Below are positions 1-6,433 of a stretch of 64,000 nt of DNA, in pieces. The first letter of the stretch is position 1; each line of letters opens with the position of its first letter. A model generated the notes under the pieces. The model saw nothing but the letters and a program-made list of their open reading frames with translations, was not told the origin of the DNA and searched no databases. The DNA lies in assembly GCA_003946805.1 (NCBI GenBank), contig RPSH01000017.1:1-64000 (forward strand), given 5' to 3'. Origin of the DNA: Bacillus sp. 2B10. Its GTDB lineage: Bacteria > Pseudomonadota > Alphaproteobacteria > Sphingomonadales > Sphingomonadaceae. The position numbers and the translations under genes were made by a program.

Positions 1-102
1 ATCGCCAGGGTCGCCGACGACTGGCCCGCCAGTCGCTGGGACGAGTTGATGCCGTGGAACTGGATGCCCCCGGCAGATCAGCCGAACGCGCAAGCAGCAT
101 AA
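1..102 (+). CDS. IS66-family transposase, C-terminal fragment
   Basis: The open frame entering from the left edge encodes 33 residues and stops at 100-102. It contains RVADDWPASRWDELMPWNW, which matches the usual IS66 transposase (TnpC) C-terminal ending of the form 'R-I-A-D-H..-x-R-I-D-E-L-L-P-W-N'. The rest of the gene lies outside the window, so it cannot be said whether the transposase is intact. It is followed within 25 bases by a plausible right inverted repeat, which supports the assignment. Confidence 0.75.
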   Translation: MARVADDWPASRWDELMPWNWMPPADQPNAQAA

Positions 103-127
103 TCTGCGGCCTTCACGCCCCGCTTAC
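1..127 (+). mobile_element. Right end of an IS66-family insertion sequence
   Basis: After the transposase stop, the sequence ending at 127 reads inward from the right as GTAAGCGGGGCGTGAAGGCC. The GTAAGCG start is typical of IS66 terminal inverted repeats. The next eight bases (128-135, gcttgaac) would be one copy of an 8-bp target duplication; the left copy is outside the window and cannot be checked. Assignment rests on the transposase tail plus the IR start. Confidence 0.6.
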
Positions 128-217
128 GCTTGAACCAACGCTCTCGTCCGATCAACGAAAGAAAACGCGGAAGATAGGTTGCGAGGTCCTCTGGTGCGGT
201 GGGCCGCAGCAATTGCA

Positions 218-1057
218 TTATTTAACCCCACCGCCGGCTTCATTTGAGTTTGAAACCGAGTCCGCCGCTTTTGAAGGGATTGCGCCACTCGAATTGACGC
301 GCGGTTCGACGCTTGCATTATCCGCTTGATCCGGCTCGGTTGACGAGGCGGCCAGAAGTTGCTGCAAGCCACCTTCGCGCACCCAATTTGTCACCATGGC
401 ACCGACGAATAGCATCAGAATTAGCGCGATGACCCTATAATATGTTTGTTCGCGTTCGACCGCGTGGATGCGGCTGGTGAGGTCTTTATCAACATCCTTA
501 ATTTTCTTGTTGATCCCGGCAATTGATTGCAGTTCGCCGGAAATGCTAGGTATCAATTCTGCCGGGAATGAGAGTTGTGCCGCATTCTTTCGGCCCAATT
601 TTGTCGGGCGATCAAGGCTCGACAGCCAAAGTAGGAACATCGGCTGCCCCTGCCGAAGGTGGACCGGCACCGGCCCCGCATTGTAGACAGAGAAGATCAG
701 ACGCCCCTTGAAGCCAGGATCCACATGAAACCCCGAAACATTGATGAGGCCGCGCCACTTGATTTTCGCTTTGATCGATATGAAGCCCAGCGCATCATCG
801 GGCACTTCTACGATTTCTTCGGTCAGTAGAAATGCAAACTGGCCCGGCGGAATCGTGAACGCATCACCATCAGCCAGCTTGCGGATCGTAACGCTTTCTG
901 GATCTTCAGATTGATCGCTTGGAGAAACATAAACCTCGCGACCCATGCTCAAGGTATATGCTGAACAATCTATTCGGTCTTTGTCGAATGGCGCGATGAG
1001 CGCTGGCAAACGTGTAGATAGCGTTTCTCCGCTCCAGAACCCCGTCGCCACCATCAT
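218..1057 (-). CDS. dCTP deaminase/dUTPase-fold protein with C-terminal membrane anchor
   Basis: 279 residues. Residues about 25-150 follow the trimeric dUTPase/dCTP-deaminase fold: an early IDCSAYTLSMG stretch, PPGQFAFLLTEE, then VSGFHVDPGFKG and VYNAGPVPVHLRQGQ. In dCTP deaminase the catalytic Glu lies just before the 'YN.G' motif; here that position is Ser123. The S/R residues of the deaminase 'SSLAR' segment are also not kept (Lys-rich here), so deamination looks unlikely. Residues about 175-205 are charged and helical, followed by one membrane segment near 208-225 and a tail of about 55 residues. Two in-frame ATGs follow AAGGAG; 1057 is used, 1054 is equally possible, and an upstream TTG at 1075 is less likely. 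It is divergent from acpS, sharing an 83-bp spacer. Catalytically dead sensor or scaffold at the membrane is inference. Confidence 0.7.
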   Translation of the reverse strand: MMVATGFWSGETLSTRLPALIAPFDKDRIDCSAYTLSMGREVYVSPSDQSEDPESVTIRKLADGDAFTIPPGQFAFLLTEEIVEVPDDALGFISIKAKIKWRGLINVSGFHVDPGFKGRLIFSVYNAGPVPVHLRQGQPMFLLWLSSLDRPTKLGRKNAAQLSFPAELIPSISGELQSIAGINKKIKDVDKDLTSRIHAVEREQTYYRVIALILMLFVGAMVTNWVREGGLQQLLAASSTEPDQADNASVEPRVNSSGAIPSKAADSVSNSNEAGGGVK

Positions 1058-1140
1058 GCTCCTTCCGTTCGTCAAAATTCGCTACACCAGTCTGACAAGC
1101 CGTCTGAGAGATTTGTCAGAAATATGAACGAGCTGACAAT

Positions 1141-1536
1141 ATGATCATCGCGCACGGCATCGATTTGGTCGACATCGCCCACACCGCGCGTTTGCTCGCT
1201 GATCCGACCGATCAGCTCCTGACCAGATGCTTCACGCTACACGAACAGGAATCTGCCGGGACCGGCGCCGATCGCGTCGCGCGTCTGTCCGGGCGACTTG
1301 CCGTCAAGGAGGCCGTCATGAAAGCGCTCGGCACGGGCTTCTCGGGCGGGGTCGGTTTCCTCGGCATCGAGGTCATAACGCTGCCTTCCGGCGCTCCGAC
1401 AATCGCCTTGCATGGCAAGGCACAGGCACGCGCCGAGGCGCTTGGCATCGTGTCTTGGCTGGTCAGCACCAGCCATGAAGGTGACATGGCCTTGGCGAGC
1501 GTGATCGCTCTGGGAACTCAGATCGTGCCGAGATAG
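1141..1536 (+). CDS. AcpS-type 4'-phosphopantetheinyl transferase
   Basis: 131 residues, the normal AcpS length. It carries both family signatures: an N-terminal MIIAHGIDLVDIA with the Mg-binding Asp8, and RLAVKEAVMKALGTG with the catalytic Glu57 after Lys56. The family moves 4'-phosphopantetheine from CoA to a Ser of a carrier protein. It lies inside the mobile island rather than beside fatty-acid or recO/lepB/pdxJ genes, so it is probably a dedicated copy and not the housekeeping acpS. The likely client is the carrier-like protein at 5690-6004. Its 3' end overlaps the convergent MazG-like gene by 19 bp. No strong ribosome site precedes the ATG. Confidence 0.88.
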   Translation: MIIAHGIDLVDIAHTARLLADPTDQLLTRCFTLHEQESAGTGADRVARLSGRLAVKEAVMKALGTGFSGGVGFLGIEVITLPSGAPTIALHGKAQARAEALGIVSWLVSTSHEGDMALASVIALGTQIVPR

Positions 1537-2405
1537 CTGATCGTGCGGGCGTCGAGATCGACCGAAATCTCACCGCCGTTGTTGGCGAGGACCTGCCGCC
1601 AGACCGCAAAGCCTTCCAAGATCGCGCGCTCCCAATCGGCTGCGGTGGCGCCGCCGACCTCCAGATGCGACGTCATGCTCTGGATCGTGCGCAGCAGCCC
1701 GTAGTCGATCTCGCTGACGCCATCGAGGAAGCTATGCACGCGCGCATAGTCGAAGGCCAAGGCGGACACGCCTTCTTCGATGATCCGAGCCCGGCCGCCG
1801 TCCTCCACCTCGTCGAGCAGCGGGCGGCTCTTGCGCTTACGCTTGAGGAACGCCCGCAGGTTCGGCGACCAGCCCAGAACCGCCGCATAGGCCAGGTGGA
1901 AAACATCATGAAATCGGTAGCCGTCGGGATCATAGGCATTGTCGCCCAGCAGCGACCCGATCCCCTCGCCATTGATCGTCATCCGCACTTTCGGCCTCGG
2001 CCCCGTCTCGTGCTCTTCGGCCAGGCGCACGATCATCTGGCGCGGCAAGCGCTCGAGGTCGGGAAATTCGGAATCGCGCTGGGGCGCCTGCGCACTGGAG
2101 GGCGCAAAACGCGCGCGAACCTTGTCGAGATTCTTCTCGGCGATCTGATCGAGGTCGAGGCCGAACTTGCTCGCGACATTGGCGATGTACCATAAGAGGT
2201 CGCCAAGCTCTTCGCCGACCCGGTCCTTGAAGAGACGGTGCGCCGCGCCGTCCCGCAAATGCTTCTTGTATTCGCTCAGCAGCTGTCCAGTCTCGCCGGC
2301 CAGGCCCAGCATCGGCACGATCAACGCCGTCGCGGCTTCGTCTTCACTGGTTCTCGGCACCTTGTCGGTAAGCAGCGCCTGCGCTTGATAGGCTTTTAGA
2401 TCCAC
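1518..2405 (-). CDS. MazG-like nucleotide pyrophosphohydrolase with extra C-terminal domain
   Basis: 295 residues. The N-terminal ~105 residues are all-alpha MazG-like: Glu38 (GLAGETG) and Glu45, then VGEELGDLLWYIA with Glu65/Glu66 and Asp69, the ExxE...ExxD metal site. Such enzymes hydrolyse (d)NTPs to monophosphates plus PPi. The C-terminal ~170 residues contain YDPDGYRFHDVFHLAYA, a histidine/aspartate-rich helical region seen in longer MazG relatives and of unknown role. The start is GTG, 7 bases after GGGAG; the gene follows the pyrophosphorylase-like gene by 15 bp and is the last of the leftward operon. In this setting it could clear or supply a modified dNTP/dNMP (inference). Confidence 0.8.
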   Translation of the reverse strand: MDLKAYQAQALLTDKVPRTSEDEAATALIVPMLGLAGETGQLLSEYKKHLRDGAAHRLFKDRVGEELGDLLWYIANVASKFGLDLDQIAEKNLDKVRARFAPSSAQAPQRDSEFPDLERLPRQMIVRLAEEHETGPRPKVRMTINGEGIGSLLGDNAYDPDGYRFHDVFHLAYAAVLGWSPNLRAFLKRKRKSRPLLDEVEDGGRARIIEEGVSALAFDYARVHSFLDGVSEIDYGLLRTIQSMTSHLEVGGATAADWERAILEGFAVWRQVLANNGGEISVDLDARTISYLGTI

Positions 2406-2420
2406 CGCAATGCTCCCGAC

Positions 2421-3593
2421 CTAGACGCTTTCATCTTGCGTATTTGCAGCGCCCGGCCGAGTTGGCTCAAACGCTTCGTTCGGCACCGCACCGGCGGCAA
2501 TACGATCATTGATACCCCATTTAGGCGGATACCAGAATTCGATGGGCTGGGCCTGTGCGGCGAACTTCTGTTTGATTCGCGTGCGGCCAGTGAGACCTGC
2601 CGCTTCAGGATGCGCCACGCGGGCATATTTATCGACTTCGCAAAACAGGTTCTGGCAATCGATGAGCTGTAGTGGCCGCCCCCAGAGCGAGGGAAATTCC
2701 AGGCCCAGCCGCGCACATTCCTGCTCCTGCCGGTCGGCCATCAAGCGGATCAGTTCAGCATCGCTCAGGCCGCCCGTGTCGGCGAAACATTTGCGCAGGC
2801 CGTCGCGGGCGCCCGGTCCCGGGATCACGAAATCCATTTCGGAAAAGTTCGTCACCTCGCTGTAATTGACGTCGGTGACGAACTGATAGGCGAGAAAATC
2901 GCCGATCGTCGGATAGGCGCGCAGCAACTCGAAGCCGCGTTGCATCGTGTGCGCCGATGCAAGCTTCTGCGGGAGGGACTGCGCCATCATCATCTCAAGA
3001 AGCTTGAGGTGATTCTGGTGCTTGGCCTTGTGGCCGAACGCCGAGCTGCCCGGCGGCATGATATAAGCGGCCGAGTAGATACGGTGCCCTTCGACCATTG
3101 CCCGCGTCAGGACGGCGTCGTAATGCTCGAAGCGATAATCTGCGAAAGTGACCGATCCGAGCGCGCCTTCGAGCTTCTCCCAAGTCTCGATCTTGTTGAA
3201 CAATTTGAACAGCAGGATGCGGAACACCACTTCGTCGATCGAAGTAGGAAGGTCCTCCCGGTAGATCACATGGCGGATCAGATACTGGCTCACGCGATCG
3301 GACGCCCGGTAGGCGTTGGTGAATTTGAAGACGGCCATCACCGGATTATCGGTCCAAGGCCATGGGCTGCCGAGGGCGCGGCGATAGAATATCCGCTGCC
3401 GCTCAGCCGCGAAGCGCCAGTAGCTGTCGTAAACGGCTGTCGTCTTGGCTGGCGCCAGATGGCTCGAAATGATCATCGGCGCCGCCGGCGCCGCCGCGGC
3501 GGAATAGTCGAACTCAAGGGTCCGCGACGTCGCTGCGGGAATCTTGGCAGGGCGGCCGCGCTTGCGACCGCACGGGGTACCAGTCTTGGTCAC
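2421..3593 (-). CDS. 5-hmdU DNA kinase helical domain / alpha-glutamyl-putrescinyl-thymine pyrophosphorylase-like protein
   Basis: 390 residues. From about residue 55 it shows the pattern of the family NCBI labels 'nucleotide kinase domain / putative DNA base hypermodification protein': YWRFAAERQRIFYRR, PWTDNPVMAVFKFTN, YRASDRVSQYLIRHVIY, and late LIDCQNLFCEVDKYAR. That family was linked by comparative genomics to complex thymine modifications of phage DNA. No P-loop kinase motif is visible, so only the helical part is present. Residues 10-16 (RKRGRPA) form an AT-hook-like motif that could contact DNA. GTG start six bases after the thymidylate-synthase-like gene; a later Met39 start is possible. 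The exact reaction is not deducible from sequence. Confidence 0.72.
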   Translation of the reverse strand: MTKTGTPCGRKRGRPAKIPAATSRTLEFDYSAAAAPAAPMIISSHLAPAKTTAVYDSYWRFAAERQRIFYRRALGSPWPWTDNPVMAVFKFTNAYRASDRVSQYLIRHVIYREDLPTSIDEVVFRILLFKLFNKIETWEKLEGALGSVTFADYRFEHYDAVLTRAMVEGHRIYSAAYIMPPGSSAFGHKAKHQNHLKLLEMMMAQSLPQKLASAHTMQRGFELLRAYPTIGDFLAYQFVTDVNYSEVTNFSEMDFVIPGPGARDGLRKCFADTGGLSDAELIRLMADRQEQECARLGLEFPSLWGRPLQLIDCQNLFCEVDKYARVAHPEAAGLTGRTRIKQKFAAQAQPIEFWYPPKWGINDRIAAGAVPNEAFEPTRPGAANTQDESV

Positions 3594-3599
3594 AGCGCG

Positions 3600-4451
3600 T
3601 CAGGCCGGCTGCACGGCGAGCTGGAGGGACGCAGACGGCCGCGGTGCCGGCGGGGCCGGCGCCACGCAGGCGCGGGCTGCCTCGATCAGCGGCTTCATCG
3701 CGCTGTCCGTTTTGGTGATTCGCTCCAGCTTGGCCACCCCGATCGTCACGTTGAGACGCGCGAGCGGAATGCCCATTTCATGCGCCATGAAAGCGGCGAG
3801 CTGGGCGAGCCCGAGATAGTTGCCATAAGCTTTATCGAACAGCTGCTGGGTGGCGTAGAAGGCATTGGCGACCAGACCAGCCTTCGTGGGCACAAAGCTC
3901 ACATGCTGAAGGCAGGGAAAACCAAGCTGGGCGGTCGCGCTATGGTCGCGGGCGGGGTCGAAAGTCGTTGCCTGCCACATCGACCGGCGCACGCCAGGGC
4001 GGCTATCATACTGACTCAAAATCCACTCCAACTGGTTTCCGTCGCAAGGGCCGCGGCCGTACATCATCAGCCGCTCGAAATAGAGGCCCTTGCCATTAGC
4101 TTTGGGATTCTGGGCGCGATAGAAGGGGAACGCCATTTTGTAGAATTCGAACAGCTTGGCGCGGTCGCTTTGCGCCATGGTCCAGAGCCGCTGCGGGAAG
4201 ATCGTGTAGGCGACGTCCTCGACGTCCCGTTTCTTTTTCTTGTTCAAAAGGGCATCCAGTGCGGCGCGAACCTGGGTATTTTCCGGGATTTCATACCCGT
4301 CGCCGAACCCATCCATGGTAAGAACAAGCGGGGCAATCTCATTTCCCTGATGCTCAAGAACGTGGAGCAAGGTCCGGGCATAGGCCTCGGACACGCTCTT
4401 CGCCGCGATCATCAACGGTTCCGGATTCTCCGGTCGGGATGCCTTACTCAT
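3600..4451 (-). CDS. Thymidylate synthase-like protein (pyrimidine C5 methylase/hydroxymethylase fold)
   Basis: 283 residues. Around 150-235 it follows ThyA: RPGVRRSMWQA (Arg155-Arg156, as the phosphate-binding Arg pair), FPCLQHVSF with Cys180 at the nucleophile position, then FYATQQLFDKAYGNYLGLAQ in place of YQRSxDxxxGxPFN. So the Cys and the Arg pair are kept, but the RS of the 'QRS' substrate motif and the PFN motif are not. This suggests a diverged enzyme acting on another pyrimidine nucleotide or on a base. The start chosen (4451) overlaps the ImmA stop by 8 bp and lies 9 bases after GGAGG; 4457 is an alternative. The partners suggest a role in making a modified pyrimidine (inference). 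Confidence 0.65.
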   Translation of the reverse strand: MSKASRPENPEPLMIAAKSVSEAYARTLLHVLEHQGNEIAPLVLTMDGFGDGYEIPENTQVRAALDALLNKKKKRDVEDVAYTIFPQRLWTMAQSDRAKLFEFYKMAFPFYRAQNPKANGKGLYFERLMMYGRGPCDGNQLEWILSQYDSRPGVRRSMWQATTFDPARDHSATAQLGFPCLQHVSFVPTKAGLVANAFYATQQLFDKAYGNYLGLAQLAAFMAHEMGIPLARLNVTIGVAKLERITKTDSAMKPLIEAARACVAPAPPAPRPSASLQLAVQPA

Positions 4452-5331
4452 CTGCATCATCCTCCAAATGGCGGAATTCGGCACGCCCGACATAGGCCGT
4501 ACGCGCAATACGCCCGAAGGCGGCCCAGTCGGTTCCCGGGCGATCGATACGGACCAGGCCCGGGCGCTTCGCCTCGAACAGGCGTCCGCTCTCCAGATCA
4601 GCGACCGGCACCACGGCGTCGCCGTGCGCGACCGTGCCGGTCGGAAGCAGCAGGAGGTGCCCGACCTCAGCGTCGATCGCATGGCCGCCCCATGCCTCGT
4701 CGGCGACGATGAGCGGGTTCGGGGTGAGCGAACCGAGGATGTGGGCGCGTAGCGTGCGGGGCGTGAACTTGCGCAGCGCGTCCGCCCGAGCGCGGCTGAT
4801 CATCGCCTCGCCCCACAGCAGGTGCGTGACGAGCGTCGAGTACCCCACGCCGAACAGGCAGGCGATGCGATAGATATCGATCGGGGTCGCGGTTTCCGGT
4901 TTCAGGCCGCGAACGGCGAAGGCATTGCGCAGCCCCAAGGTCGGCACGAGGGCATAGGCGGCGAAGGTGTCGGCGCTGTATTCCTCGGGCACATCCCACG
5001 GGCGGACCAGCTGGTTCTCGCGCAGCTCGTCGATTGACGATCCATGCCCGAGCAGATGGTGGCCCAGTTCGTGCGCGCAATTATAGGCGCGGCGCGGCAA
5101 CGGGCGCTTGCTGGAGAGATGGATGCGCGGCGGCGAGCCGCGCTGGTACATCCCTTCCATGTTGATGTCGTTGAAGGTCACGCGAACCCCGTGCGCTTCT
5201 GCAATCGAATAGATGCAGACCGGGCTGACCAGATCCTTGCCGGCTTTCAGCCGCGCCGTAATCGCTGCCTTCATGGCCTTGTCTGCCAAGGCGCGGCGGT
5301 TGTGCATCATCGTCTTGGCAAGCGCTTTCAC
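4444..5331 (-). CDS. ImmA/IrrE-family metallopeptidase
   Basis: 295 residues. The zinc peptidase signature HELGHHLLGH is at 87-96 (HExxH 87-91), with the third ligand region EEYSADTFAAY some 30 residues later; both are typical of ImmA/IrrE/COG2856 enzymes. In known systems these proteases cleave a partner XRE repressor after a stress signal. The C-terminal ~110 residues are extra and not recognised; they could be a sensory part. The GTG start at 5331 is supported by AAGGAG seven bases upstream inside the end of the XRE gene. It lies 2 bp after that gene and overlaps the next by 8 bp, so it is translationally coupled in the cassette. Confidence 0.88.
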   Translation of the reverse strand: MKALAKTMMHNRRALADKAMKAAITARLKAGKDLVSPVCIYSIAEAHGVRVTFNDINMEGMYQRGSPPRIHLSSKRPLPRRAYNCAHELGHHLLGHGSSIDELRENQLVRPWDVPEEYSADTFAAYALVPTLGLRNAFAVRGLKPETATPIDIYRIACLFGVGYSTLVTHLLWGEAMISRARADALRKFTPRTLRAHILGSLTPNPLIVADEAWGGHAIDAEVGHLLLLPTGTVAHGDAVVPVADLESGRLFEAKRPGLVRIDRPGTDWAAFGRIARTAYVGRAEFRHLEDDADE

Positions 5332-5333
5332 GG

Positions 5334-5693
5334 TTAGGCTCCTTTCTCGTCATCGTCGGACTTCATGGCGGCGATGAGCTTCAGGAGGAGGTCGAGGTCA
5401 TCGGGCTTGAGTTTGCTAAGCTCGCGAGCAGCGAGCTGCAGCTTGGGATCGTCGGTCGCGGCACGTTCGGGCGCGTCGCCCAGCAGCCACGACAATTTGG
5501 TGTCGTAGAGGTCTGCGAGCTTCGCGAGTTCGTCGGCGGTGATCCGGCGATTGCCGGCTTCCATTTCAGAAATTGTAGGGCGGTGCATGTTCATCAGCTT
5601 GGCGACCTGACCTTGCGAGAGGCCGGCAGCCTCACGCGCGGCACGAAGGCGCGTCGGAAGTGTCGCAGTCTTATCCGAGGGTGCGTCGGTCAT
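5334..5693 (-). CDS. XRE-family helix-turn-helix repressor
   Basis: 119 residues. An HTH_3 domain spans about 12-68: LRAAREAAGLSQGQVAKLMNM then HRPTISEMEAGNRRITADELAKLADLY. The C-terminal ~45 residues are charged and helical, suitable for dimerisation. Placed directly before an ImmA-like protease, it most likely is that protease's substrate. The operator is presumably the 33-bp palindrome at 6021-6053. ATG overlaps the stop of the carrier-like gene in an ATGA junction, so repressor, protease and first gene are co-transcribed and the operon is autoregulated (inference from layout). Confidence 0.88.
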   Translation of the reverse strand: MTDAPSDKTATLPTRLRAAREAAGLSQGQVAKLMNMHRPTISEMEAGNRRITADELAKLADLYDTKLSWLLGDAPERAATDDPKLQLAARELSKLKPDDLDLLLKLIAAMKSDDDEKGA

Positions 5694-6004
5694 CCCGCCA
5701 CGGCCTCTTCGGCTTCCTTGGCGTCCTGCGCTTCAAGGATCTTGAGAACGAGCGCGACGGTCTGGTTGATCGCGAGCGGCACTTTCGTGTCGTCATCGAC
5801 AAAGATGTTCGCTTCGCACGGGATGGACTTGCCCAGCGCGATGCTGAGCATGCCGGCAGCGACCGGCCAGACCTTGCTGGTGAACTTCGGCAAGGCTTCG
5901 GCGGGCTTCGTCCCCCCGTCGATCGTGGGGCAGTCTTCGCCGCTCAACGTCTGCACGGTCTGCAGCACTTCGATTAGCTTGGCCTTGATAATGTTAGCGT
6001 CCAT
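5690..6004 (-). CDS. Acyl-carrier-protein-like small protein
   Basis: 104 residues, first gene of the leftward cassette. No ordinary annotation fits. The stretch TSKVWPVAAGMLSIALGKSIP (42-62) aligns without gaps with helix II of acyl carrier proteins (D-S-L-x(17)-I-P), placing Ser43 at the phosphopantetheine attachment site. A helical segment before (about 5-20) and one after (about 77-92) complete the ACP helix order; the loop before Ser43 is a few residues longer than in fatty-acid ACP. The Asp before the Ser is Thr here and the following Leu is Lys, so this is a diverged carrier. The AcpS in the same cassette supports it. Start ATG at 6004 after GGAGAG; the operator palindrome ends 17 bp upstream. 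Confidence 0.6.
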   Translation of the reverse strand: MDANIIKAKLIEVLQTVQTLSGEDCPTIDGGTKPAEALPKFTSKVWPVAAGMLSIALGKSIPCEANIFVDDDTKVPLAINQTVALVLKILEAQDAKEAEEAVAG

Positions 6005-6020
6005 CGCGACTCTCCGTCTC

Positions 6021-6053
6021 TTACGAGTGGTAAGATATGCTTACCACTCGTAA
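6021..6053. promoter_or_regulatory. Perfect 14-bp inverted-repeat operator
   Basis: TTACGAGTGGTAAG, 5-bp spacer ATATG, then its exact reverse complement CTTACCACTCGTAA. Each arm is itself close to a smaller dyad CTTAC-N5-GTAAG, and the centre (GTAAG-N5-CTTAC) is a third, so two or three repressor dimers could bind side by side. It lies 17 bp before the first gene of the ACP-like/XRE/ImmA operon, the expected site for XRE autoregulation. Confidence 0.75.
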
Positions 6054-6433
6054 TGTCAACGGTGCGGCGTTTCAGTTTGGGCATGGCAGCATCACGCGGT
6101 CGCGGTCACGTACGGCGCCATCGCCATTCCAATCTCAATATTCGCTACGATAATCGGAGGTGAAACGGCAGCTCTTTGCACAAGCTGTCGTTAATCGCTC
6201 AACCGGCGAACGTCGCGATCTGGTCGGTATCCGACTGGCAGCTCCGCGGCCGAGCCGCCGCTGCGCTAGACGATCGATATCGATCACATCGGCGATCCGA
6301 AGTTTCCGATGAATTCCGCCCCAGAGTGGGCCACGGCATCAATAATTCCGGTATGCAGCCGCGTTTCGCTTTGGTTGGCGAGCCGCTTCTTCGTTAGAGA
6401 AGGCTAGGACATAAAATGCCTCGATAGCGCGCA
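6054..6433. other. Intergenic stretch without a convincing gene
   Basis: About 380 bases between the divergent start of the carrier-like operon and the convergent end of the TIGR04141 gene. A 73-codon plus-strand frame at 6176-6397 has no ribosome site or family resemblance and is not called. The part next to 6054 should hold the -10/-35 elements of the leftward operon, but no clear sigma-70 hexamers stand out. Confidence 0.5.

Noticed and set aside
218..1057. Active antiphage dCTP deaminase
   Set aside because: The catalytic Glu position is Ser123 and the SSLAR region is not kept; called only as a dCTP-deaminase-fold protein.
2940..4712. 590-codon plus-strand frame
   Set aside because: Antisense of the hypermodification-family and ThyA-like genes; low-complexity His/Arg-rich translation.
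6176..6397. 73-codon plus-strand frame
   Set aside because: No ribosome site, no family, Arg/Ala-rich noise composition.
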